DNA of 5,425 nucleotides, from the NCBI GenBank assembly GCA_964540445.1, contig CAZIMF010000059.1, positions 1 through 5,425 of the forward strand. Reading direction: 5' to 3'. This DNA comes from JALQXV01 sp964540445. Its GTDB lineage: Bacteria > Patescibacteriota > Saccharimonadia > Saccharimonadales > 2-12-FULL-41-12. The notes under the pieces were generated by a model. The model ran no database searches. It saw only the letters and a program-made list of their open reading frames with translations, and was not told where the DNA came from. Of this stretch, positions 1 to 4,295 are shown piece by piece. Made by a program: the position numbers and the translations under genes. Each line of letters begins with the position of its first letter. Positions within the stretch are counted from its first letter, which is position 1.

Positions 1-55
1 AACTGGGGACACAAGGCTCTTCAAGCCTCTGCTCTACCAACTGAGCTAAAGAGCC
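1..55 (-). tRNA. tRNA-Phe(GAA), 3' end cut by the window edge
   Basis: On the minus strand the sequence folds as the 5' two thirds of a tRNA. The 5' acceptor strand GGCTCTT (55 down to 49) is followed by TA and a D arm with GCTC/GAGC stems. The anticodon stem is GAGGC/GCCTT and the seven-base loop is TTGAAGA. The anticodon GAA is encoded at 20-22, so the tRNA reads UUC/UUU phenylalanine codons. The first T-stem strand CCCAG and the first two T-loop bases are present, then the window ends; the 3' acceptor strand and any encoded CCA are not visible. It lies 60 bp downstream of mazG in the same orientation. Confidence 0.95.
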
Positions 56-68
56 CCACCAACTTATC

Positions 69-74
69 GTTATA
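69..74 (-). promoter_or_regulatory. Possible -10 box for tRNA-Phe
   Basis: TATAAC on the minus strand, preceded by GGC, would place the transcript start near 62, about 7 nt before the tRNA 5' end. No good -35 hexamer is seen at 16-18 bp (the best is GTAAAC-like). The tRNA may instead be cotranscribed with slipin-mazG. Weak call. Confidence 0.3.
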
Positions 75-100
75 GCCGGATACTTAGGTAAGTTTACGGC
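75..100 (-). other. Imperfect hairpin between mazG and tRNA-Phe
   Basis: Outer arms GCCG (75-78) and CGGC (97-100) enclose ACTTA/TAAGT inner arms around GG, separated by a 3x3 internal mismatch region. No T-run follows on the minus strand, so it is a poor intrinsic terminator. It could be a processing structure or chance. Confidence 0.25.
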
Positions 101-115
101 AAATTAACAGATTAT

Positions 116-442
116 TCAACCGCTGTTAAGAGGTTTTTTTGGAAATCGGTCTTTGTCGCGGGTATTCAGTTTTGCAATTGTTCGTTGCAAGGGCTCATCG
201 AGCTGAATGTTTTCGCTATTTGCCAGACAGATGATGCTAAACAGTATGTCGGCTAGTTCGTCTTCGAGACTGTTGTGAATATCGGCCGGCTTTTTGGGTT
301 TATCGCCGTACTTATGATTTAAGATACGTGAGATTTCACCGACTTCCTCGATGATGCTAGCTAGTTGGCTCAGCGGATCCCAATACGGCTTGGCATAGGG
401 TTGTACCGAGTCGTCGATTTGCTTTTGGTAATCGGCTAACAT
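116..442 (-). CDS. MazG-like nucleotide pyrophosphohydrolase
   Basis: This 108-residue all-alpha protein belongs to the MazG/dUTPase-like NTP pyrophosphohydrolase superfamily. Members hydrolyse (d)NTPs to NMP and pyrophosphate in the cytosol, usually as Mg-dependent dimers or tetramers that clean the nucleotide pool. The metal-binding signature is visible: E33-x-x-E36 in SIIEEVGE, then E62-x-x-D65 in LEDELADILFSI. A basic KLNTRDKDRF stretch follows at 91-100, as is usual near the substrate site. The length fits a single-domain MazG-like protein, about half of E. coli MazG. The ATG at 442 is chosen because an in-frame TAG lies just upstream and an AGGTAGG ribosome binding site precedes it by 7 nt. 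The slipin stop codon lies within that site, so the two genes are probably translationally coupled. The exact substrate (dCTP, dUTP, damaged NTP or an alarmone) cannot be read from the sequence. Confidence 0.9.
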   Translation of the reverse strand: MLADYQKQIDDSVQPYAKPYWDPLSQLASIIEEVGEISRILNHKYGDKPKKPADIHNSLEDELADILFSIICLANSENIQLDEPLQRTIAKLNTRDKDRFPKKPLNSG

Positions 443-449
443 GTGGTGG

Positions 450-456
450 CCTACCT
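450..456 (-). promoter_or_regulatory. mazG ribosome binding site overlapping the slipin stop codon
   Basis: AGGTAGG on the minus strand, 7 nt before the mazG ATG. The TAG stop of the slipin gene (451-453) lies inside it, so a ribosome ending on slipin is placed where mazG initiation occurs. This arrangement supports translational coupling. Confidence 0.65.
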
Positions 457-1194
457 AGTTTTGCCGCGCAGTGCGTCAACAAGTTCTATCGGGAAGAGCA
501 TCATGGTCTTTTGAGATGGTTCGCTAGAAATACGTTCGATAGTGTTAAGTGTACGCAGATTAATGGCTCCAGGCGCATTAGAGAGTATCTGGGCGGCGTC
601 GGCCAGGGTTTGAGCAGCTAGTTTCTCGCCGTCAGCATTAATGATGTTAGCCCGGCGCTCACGCTCTGCCTCGGCCTGCTTGCTCATGGCGCGCTTCATG
701 TCTTGCGGCAACTCAATGTTTTGGACTTTAACGTTTTCGACATCGATTCCCCACGCGTCGGTTTGCCTGTCAACAATTTCTTTTATCTGCTGGCTAATTT
801 GTTCGCGCTTGCCAAGCAAGTCATCCATTTCCACGCTGCCGGTGACATCACGTAGCGCCGATTGTGCAAATTGGCTAGTGGCGTAGAGGTAATTTGTTGT
901 TTCTAAAACCGCTTTTACTGGGTCAATTACTCGCAAGAACACTACGGCATCAACACTCACCGTTACGTTGTCTTTAGTAATAACTTCTTGTTTAGCTACA
1001 TCAATTGGGGTAGACCGAACATCAACTTTACGCATTACCTGAATGAATGGAATGATAATGTTTAGCCCAGGATTTCGTAAACTCGTAAACTTACCAAGCG
1101 TTAGCACCAGCCCACGTTCATATTGATTTACAATCCGAATACCCGAAATAAGCACAAAAATGGTAGCAATAATCAAAAAAACTACAAAACCCAT
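451..1194 (-). CDS. Slipin (SPFH/stomatin/band 7 family membrane protein)
   Basis: This 247-residue protein has an N-terminal membrane segment (about residues 2-19). A band 7/SPFH domain follows, with the hallmark NQYERGLVLTLGKF and NPGLNIIIPFIQ (about 23-52), DVRSTPIDVAKQEVITKDNVTVSVDAVVFLRV (about 58-89) and a QSALRDVTGS block (111-120). A charged, Ala/Glu/Arg-rich helix at about 165-205 (KQAEAERERRANII) is the typical oligomerising coiled-coil. The length matches prokaryotic slipins such as the Pyrococcus PH1511 type. Slipins form membrane-bound oligomers linked to membrane microdomains and to quality control by membrane proteases. Most prokaryotic slipins sit beside an NfeD-type serine protease or partner; none is seen here and mazG occupies the downstream slot. 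The ATG at 1194 follows an AAGGGAG ribosome binding site and a recognisable promoter, so this gene likely heads a slipin-mazG operon. Confidence 0.95.
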   Translation of the reverse strand: MGFVVFLIIATIFVLISGIRIVNQYERGLVLTLGKFTSLRNPGLNIIIPFIQVMRKVDVRSTPIDVAKQEVITKDNVTVSVDAVVFLRVIDPVKAVLETTNYLYATSQFAQSALRDVTGSVEMDDLLGKREQISQQIKEIVDRQTDAWGIDVENVKVQNIELPQDMKRAMSKQAEAERERRANIINADGEKLAAQTLADAAQILSNAPGAINLRTLNTIERISSEPSQKTMMLFPIELVDALRGKTR

Positions 1195-1200
1195 ACAATT

Positions 1201-1207
1201 CTCCCTT
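1201..1207 (-). promoter_or_regulatory. Slipin ribosome binding site
   Basis: AAGGGAG on the minus strand, 6 nt before the ATG at 1194. It is a strong anti-SD match and fixes the slipin start. Confidence 0.75.
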
Positions 1208-1219
1208 GTTTATACTAGT

Positions 1220-1247
1220 AGCATACCACCAAAGTCACTACTGTAAA
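1220..1247 (-). promoter_or_regulatory. Likely sigma70-type promoter for slipin-mazG
   Basis: The -35 box TTTACA (1242-1247) and -10 box TATGCT (1220-1225) are separated by 16 bp. The start would fall near 1213, giving a leader of about 19 nt that still contains the AAGGGAG site. A TAGTAT lies closer to the gene (1212-1217), but a start from it would fall inside the ribosome binding site. Confidence 0.5.
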
Positions 1248-1264
1248 CAAATTGATTAAAATAA

Positions 1265-1936
1265 TTAGTATCTTTGAATTGGTTCAGAGAGCTCGGCTTT
1301 TGTTTCAACCGGCTTAATTGCAAATCGGGTAGCGAGAATTTGCTTAGGACCTATCGCATCACTATGTTGGTCGGCAGGTTCGCCGTACTCAATGGTCATA
1401 GTATCGCCAACACCTACTCTATAGTTATTGTAGTTTGGTGAGTGCACCATATTCCACCAATCTACGACTTCAAGTGGAAAGGTAACCACAACACTCCGGC
1501 CAGAGGCGGTTTTTAAGGTGATGTTTGTACCACTATAGGCAGTCATTACCCCACCAATATTCTTAATAACACTATTGGCAGGGGCAGCATAGTCGTGATT
1601 TGTGCTATCTTCACCTTGGCTCGGCCAAAAATCTACCGATGGAGCGAAGATACATACATCATCTTTGTTGCCCGAACAGGGCTGTGGACCGTTTGAGCTT
1701 GTTTGCGGAAGATCTGAAGCAGTTTGTGGTATTTTGCCATCTTCATTCTGCAGAGCAGATTGCTGGTATGTGCCACCATTGGCATCAATAAAAGTGGTGG
1801 TCGATGCTTTGTTTGAGGACTGTTCTCGGTTATTACGGATAAGCACAGCTATCAGCAGACCAACTACGATAAGCGCCGCAACCACGGCAAGAAGGATAGG
1901 TCTGGACAGTTTTAATATCTTATTCGTGTAAAACAT
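1265..1936 (-). CDS. Membrane-anchored extracytoplasmic protein of unknown function
   Basis: I do not recognise this 223-residue protein. A short basic N-terminus (MFYTNKILKLSR) precedes one strongly hydrophobic segment (about residues 13-33), then RNNR. This reads as an uncleaved signal anchor with the bulk of the protein outside the membrane. Residues 35-115 are Ser/Thr/Asn/Gln-rich and look like a flexible linker; they include a C87...C95 pair (PCSGNKDDVC) that could form a small disulfide loop. Residues about 124-207 alternate beta-strand-like stretches (GGVMTAYSGTNITLKTASG, then VGVGDTMTIEYG, then ILATRFAI). This pattern resembles small OB-like beta-barrels of the DUF5666 sort, but that is only an impression. 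The ATG at 1936 is chosen because the longer reading frame runs back through tRNA-Val. Ribosome binding is weak (AAGAA), and only 10 nt separate the ATG from the tRNA CCA end. Slipin follows after 70 bp with its own promoter. Confidence 0.75.
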   Translation of the reverse strand: MFYTNKILKLSRPILLAVVAALIVVGLLIAVLIRNNREQSSNKASTTTFIDANGGTYQQSALQNEDGKIPQTASDLPQTSSNGPQPCSGNKDDVCIFAPSVDFWPSQGEDSTNHDYAAPANSVIKNIGGVMTAYSGTNITLKTASGRSVVVTFPLEVVDWWNMVHSPNYNNYRVGVGDTMTIEYGEPADQHSDAIGPKQILATRFAIKPVETKAELSEPIQRY

Positions 1937-1946
1937 TTGAAATTCT

Positions 1947-2023
1947 TGGTGGGTGATGAGGGATTCGAACCCCCGACCCCCTCGGTGTAAACGAGGTGCT
2001 CTAGCCAACTGAGCTAATCACCC
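1947..2023 (-). tRNA. tRNA-Val(UAC) with encoded CCA
   Basis: A complete cloverleaf is readable on the minus strand. The acceptor arms GGGTGAT/ATCACCC are at 2017-2023 and 1951-1957, and the D arm has GCTC/GAGC stems. The anticodon stem is CCTCG/CGAGG with loop TTTACAC. The T stem GGGGG/CCCTC carries the loop TTCGAAT. The anticodon UAC is encoded at 1987-1989 and reads valine GUA/GUG. Discriminator A (1950) and a genomic CCA (1947-1949) follow. The gene starts 26 bp after the kinase stop and ends 10 nt before the membrane-protein ATG. Confidence 0.97.
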
Positions 2024-2037
2024 TAAAGACTCGAACA

Positions 2038-2066
2038 ATACTAACAGATTCAGAGGTGAAGTTCAA
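2038..2066 (-). promoter_or_regulatory. Promoter for tRNA-Val, overlapping the kinase 3' end
   Basis: The -35 box TTGAAC (2061-2066) and the -10 box TAGTAT (2038-2043) are exactly 17 bp apart. The -10 has a TGT extension (2044-2046). Transcription would start near 2031, about 8 nt before the mature tRNA. The -35 hexamer lies inside the last codons of the kinase gene. This promoter probably also drives the downstream membrane-protein gene. Confidence 0.7.
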
Positions 2067-3264
2067 ATGCCTGGCGGAGTTCTGAAGTTCTGGCACGATC
2101 ACATGGATCTTGTGCCAAGCCCAGCATCACAGCGTTGCCCAAACCAGCAGGTACTCGATCGTTTAACTCACAAACATGAATCGGATCATGGTCTAGCATA
2201 TATCTGTATGTCGCACTAGCATCATTGGGGAATACCATATACGGAAGTTTACCCGTATACGCTCGATAGGCAGTTGCAGATATCCCAAATGGATCGGTTT
2301 GTAAGGTCAGAAAACCTAAGTAACCCTCTGGAGGGATGCTCCCAAAGCTACCGAGTGGGCTGCTCACCGTCGTCATCCTACTTTGCGCCGCAATCCCAAG
2401 ATCAAGCAGTCGTCCATCGCCCATCTTATTCTTGGCCGCGTTGCGAGTCTTAACATCGGCGTGTACTACCCCCATTCTATTGAGAGCTTCTACCCCCAGA
2501 GCAACACCCCTTAATACATGGGTGCGACGTAAGATTGTGTCGTAGTCTGGTGCCTCACCTGTTGGATCGCGCAAGGCTTCTTGTTCTAATAGCTCCCTAG
2601 CAGTTGCCAAGGCAAGTGGACTATCCGGCGACATGGCATGACCATGCTCCCCTGCTGCATCAGCGACTACGTGCACTACTGCTTCTGCATCAAGATTATC
2701 GGTGTCAGTAGTAATGTTGCGTATCAAATTTTCGCCATCTAACGATCGTACCGCGTCACGCACTTCACTATAGTCAAGTGTCCGCGCCTCTGCGGTATCT
2801 GACTCGATTAACCCTTTATCGATTTGTGAAATAAGCGCTTTTATCAAACCTGCTGAATTTCGGGTAGTTGCTTGGGCTGTCCGTATGTCGTCGTCAAGCG
2901 TACCCCCTTCTTGTCGCCGGGTTGCCAGAAAAGGATTATCTTGGAACACTCCGGTACCATCAATTGTCACAACGTATAGATTATCGGTAAACCTAGAATG
3001 CATGACGATTTCTTCGCGTAATCTGTCAGCTGAATCTTCATCGCGCGGAAGCTTTACGGCCACCGGCTCTTCGCTTATGACGTTTCGGGCAGCATAGACC
3101 ACCGACATATCTGTTGTCGCCATATGTTCATCAAGTTCATAGTGACCAACTCGTGTTCCCGGCTCAAGTAACGTATTGTCGAAAAGTTCTGGTGTCGGTT
3201 GCACAAATATCTCCCCAAGTTGTCTCTCGTGGGAAATACTCAATTGTGCAGCGACCGGGCTCAT
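2050..3264 (-). CDS. Divergent Hanks-type Ser/Thr protein kinase with an acidic insertion
   Basis: A 404-residue cytosolic protein with a protein-kinase fold and no membrane segment or sensor domain. In order: an N-terminal extension (1-40); a nucleotide-loop region (about 41-60); VAVK with K71; an alphaC-like LREEI with E85; and hinge-region residues GGTL at 120-123. The catalytic loop HADVKTRN at 268-275 supplies D270, K272 and N275. DLG with metal-binding D288 follows at 288-290, then PPE at 311-313 (the APE equivalent), D324 in TDPFGISAT, TGKLPY (337-342), and R390 near the C-terminus. These residues predict ATP-dependent phosphotransfer. Oddities: the glycine loop has no glycines (A49, T51 and S54 replace the three), HRD has become HAD, and about 110 extra acidic, helix-like residues (about 127-243) separate the hinge from the catalytic loop. 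The ATG at 3264 follows a GAAGGA ribosome binding site. It could be a weak kinase or a pseudokinase; its substrate is unknown. Confidence 0.88.
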   Translation of the reverse strand: MSPVAAQLSISHERQLGEIFVQPTPELFDNTLLEPGTRVGHYELDEHMATTDMSVVYAARNVISEEPVAVKLPRDEDSADRLREEIVMHSRFTDNLYVVTIDGTGVFQDNPFLATRRQEGGTLDDDIRTAQATTRNSAGLIKALISQIDKGLIESDTAEARTLDYSEVRDAVRSLDGENLIRNITTDTDNLDAEAVVHVVADAAGEHGHAMSPDSPLALATARELLEQEALRDPTGEAPDYDTILRRTHVLRGVALGVEALNRMGVVHADVKTRNAAKNKMGDGRLLDLGIAAQSRMTTVSSPLGSFGSIPPEGYLGFLTLQTDPFGISATAYRAYTGKLPYMVFPNDASATYRYMLDHDPIHVCELNDRVPAGLGNAVMLGLAQDPCDRARTSELRQAFELHL

Positions 3265-3273
3265 AGCCTTAAT

Positions 3274-3279
3274 TCCTTC
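3274..3279 (-). promoter_or_regulatory. Kinase ribosome binding site
   Basis: GAAGGA on the minus strand, 9 nt before the ATG at 3264. A second AAGG (3267-3270) is too close to the start to be the main site. Confidence 0.65.
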
Positions 3280-3323
3280 AACGTTTTATTTTTAATATCT
3301 GTATTACTAAATCTCTACTACTT

Positions 3324-3352
3324 ATACTAGTCCTCCCATTTTTTGGTTTCAA
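3324..3352 (-). promoter_or_regulatory. Sigma70-type promoter for the kinase gene
   Basis: The -35 box TTGAAA (3347-3352) is separated by 17 bp from the -10 box TAGTAT (3324-3329). A start near 3317 gives a leader of about 53 nt. The same -10 hexamer and spacer are used in front of tRNA-Val, which makes both calls more credible. Confidence 0.7.
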
Positions 3353-3441
3353 GAGTGTACCAGTGTTTACTCTAAAAAACCTATAACGCGCCTGCTTAAC
3401 TATGCAAAAAGTTATCAGATGTGATATATTATTGAACTTAT

Positions 3442-3453
3442 TGTTTATAAACA
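3442..3453. repeat. Perfect 12-bp palindrome in the kinase upstream region
   Basis: TGTTTATAAACA is self-complementary. CTTAT (3437-3441) and ATAAG (3453-3457) extend the dyad if one base is bulged. It lies about 90 bp upstream of the kinase -35 box and 18 bp beyond the tRNA-Leu hairpin. It could be a protein-binding dyad, but AT-rich palindromes of this size also arise by chance. The rest of the 239-bp stretch 3265-3503 holds the kinase promoter and ribosome binding site and the tRNA-Leu hairpin; no convincing gene is seen there. Confidence 0.3.
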
Positions 3454-3470
3454 TAAGCTCTTACCATAAA

Positions 3471-3498
3471 TAAAGCCGTACATTGCTGTACAGCTTTA
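3471..3498 (-). terminator. Hairpin downstream of tRNA-Leu, probable terminator
   Basis: Two 12-nt arms (3471-3482 and 3487-3498) pair with a single C/A mismatch around a four-base loop. The hairpin begins 5 nt after the tRNA-Leu CCA end. On the minus strand the stem closes with GGCTTTA followed by TTTATGG, so the T-tract is short and interrupted. It would separate the tRNA-Leu transcript from the kinase promoter and may also stabilise or delimit the tRNA precursor. Confidence 0.6.
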
Positions 3499-3503
3499 TA
3501 GTG

Positions 3504-3587
3504 TGGTGCGCGAGAGAGGACTTGAACCTCCACGCCTTACGGCACTTGCCCCTCAGACAAGCGTGTCTACCATTCCACCACTCGCGC
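3504..3587 (-). tRNA. tRNA-Leu(GAG) with encoded CCA
   Basis: A complete class II tRNA on the minus strand. The acceptor arms GCGCGAG/CTCGCGC are at 3581-3587 and 3508-3514. The anticodon stem is CTTGT/GCAAG with loop CTGAGGG. The long variable arm is TGCC-GTAA-GGCG, and the T stem GGAGG/CCTCT carries loop TTCAAGT. The anticodon GAG (3552-3554) reads CUC/CUU leucine codons. Discriminator A (3507) and genomic CCA (3504-3506) are present. The gene is uninterrupted: the anticodon loop carries no intron despite the homing endonuclease next door. Its first base directly follows the endonuclease stop codon. Confidence 0.97.
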
Positions 3588-4244
3588 TTAGGTAACTATA
3601 GTAACATACGGATCTTGGGTAAAAAAATTCATGTATTTATTCTTTTTACGGGTTAAAACCGGGAGACGCGGTGAGTAATACATAAACTGAAATACTTTGC
3701 GAGAGTCAGCTTTTGCATATTGAAGGGTAGACACCCGGGCACTTGTATTAATTGACCCCTGGCTCACCCCGATTAGCTGCATGTTCATATCTTGAAGCCA
3801 GTATAAAAACTCTAAGCTTGCGGAGTTAAAATCAGAGTAAAACATCAGACTATTTTTCCACCGTACGTCCCAGTACCCATGTACTGAACCATCGCCATCG
3901 AAATAACCCCTTAAAAAGTCAGCATACATCGCATTCGGTACTTTTAGCGCTCCCATTGTTTTACTTTTTGCCGGTGTGAGACCAATGCTAAGCAGAAAAT
4001 CATAAAATGCTACGTTACTAAACTGTAAATGATATGCTAGGCCAGCAAACATACCACCTTTAAAGGGAACTTTTACGTCCATTTTTAATATTTCTTGTAC
4101 GTTATCAATAATCTCCTTATCCTTGGATGTAATGTTTAAGTGCCGACCGTTATTTATCAAGCATCCATCTGATGCGATCAACCCCACCAGGTATGCAATG
4201 TCAGGTGTCCAGGAATATATTTTTTTGTAGGTATAGCGTGCCAT
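3588..4244 (-). CDS. Free-standing LAGLIDADG-family homing endonuclease
   Basis: A 218-residue protein with two LAGLIDADG helices: LVGLIASDG at residues 19-27 (acidic residue D26) and LRGYFDGDG at 111-119 (acidic residue D118). Each is followed by beta-rich, basic sequence, as expected for a single-chain two-domain DNA endonuclease that cuts a long, rare target to spread its own gene. Both metal-binding aspartates are present, so it looks intact. No intein splice residues or host-gene halves flank it, so it is not an intein. tRNA-Leu is unbroken, so it is not in a tRNA intron. It sits between the FAD oxidase (51 bp away) and tRNA-Leu (0 bp). It is AT-richer than its neighbours, consistent with transfer. 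No ribosome binding site precedes the ATG, while an extended -10 lies 7 bp upstream. A maturase or regulatory role cannot be excluded. Confidence 0.9.
   Translation of the reverse strand: MARYTYKKIYSWTPDIAYLVGLIASDGCLINNGRHLNITSKDKEIIDNVQEILKMDVKVPFKGGMFAGLAYHLQFSNVAFYDFLLSIGLTPAKSKTMGALKVPNAMYADFLRGYFDGDGSVHGYWDVRWKNSLMFYSDFNSASLEFLYWLQDMNMQLIGVSQGSINTSARVSTLQYAKADSRKVFQFMYYSPRLPVLTRKKNKYMNFFTQDPYVTIVT
3598..3606 (-). promoter_or_regulatory. Extended -10 for tRNA-Leu inside the endonuclease gene
   Basis: TGTTACTAT on the minus strand fits the TGnTAnnnT extended -10 pattern. The start would fall near 3591, 4-5 nt before tRNA-Leu. The -35 position (about 3621-3627) holds only an unbroken T-run. 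These bases also encode the endonuclease C-terminus (YVTIVT). Confidence 0.5.
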
Positions 4245-4250
4245 ACAACA

Positions 4251-4259
4251 TGTATAGCA
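4251..4259 (-). promoter_or_regulatory. Extended -10 for the homing endonuclease, implying a leaderless mRNA
   Basis: TGCTATACA on the minus strand. A start 7 nt downstream of the hexamer would coincide with the A of the ATG at 4244, and no Shine-Dalgarno-like sequence lies between. The -35 position has only AT-rich sequence (ATTAAA). Confidence 0.45.
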
Positions 4260-4276
4260 AAAAGTTATTAACTTTT
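4260..4276. repeat. 17-bp perfect palindrome upstream of the endonuclease
   Basis: AAAAGTTATTAACTTTT: two 8-bp arms around one central T. It lies directly upstream of the extended -10, across the spacer and near the -35 position, and 19 bp after the FAD-oxidase stop. It could be an operator, or a weak AT-only hairpin at the 3' end of the oxidase transcript; its lack of G/C argues against an efficient terminator. Confidence 0.4.
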
Positions 4277-4295
4277 AATTAAATCTGATGGCCCT

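Noticed and set aside
641..886. Plus-strand frame opposite slipin
   Set aside because: Cys/Ser-rich shadow of the slipin coiled-coil region, without family features.
1212..1217. TAGTAT as the slipin -10 box
   Set aside because: Its transcript would start inside the ribosome binding site and no good -35 lies 17 bp upstream. TTTACA-16-TATGCT fits better.
1600..1931. Plus-strand frames of 63-109 residues opposite the membrane-protein gene
   Set aside because: Antisense shadows with no ribosome binding site or recognisable domain; the minus-strand frame has a clear membrane anchor and coherent composition.
1937..2008. A 24-residue N-terminal extension of the membrane protein starting at 2008
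   Set aside because: It is a translation of tRNA-Val (the GRGFESL-type string is a familiar tRNA artefact). The real start is the ATG at 1936, directly before the signal anchor.
2336..3097. Plus-strand frames opposite the kinase (2336-2545, 2885-3097)
   Set aside because: Shadows of a gene with unmistakable kinase motifs on the other strand.
3278..3454. A 58-codon minus-strand frame upstream of the kinase, with its stop touching the kinase ribosome binding site
   Set aside because: The stop position is suggestive of a leader peptide, but the frame has no good ribosome binding site and its content is low-complexity and AT-driven. The convincing kinase promoter lies inside it, so the kinase mRNA would not contain its start.
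83..3595. A 9-nt match CTTAGGTAA beside tRNA-Phe (83-91) and tRNA-Leu (3587-3595), as possible attachment-site remnants
   Set aside because: Many 9-mers repeat by chance in 5.4 kb. The copies lie at different distances from the tRNAs and no integrase is present.
3504..4244. Group I intron or intein hosting the LAGLIDADG gene
   Set aside because: tRNA-Leu is continuous with a perfect anticodon loop. No split host gene, intein splice-site residues or intron core can be placed around the endonuclease gene.
3404..4268. A 12-nt repeat GCAAAAAGTTAT at 3404-3415 and 4257-4268, upstream of the kinase and of the endonuclease
   Set aside because: About one such AT-rich 12-mer pair is expected by chance in a window of this size, and its position relative to the promoters differs.
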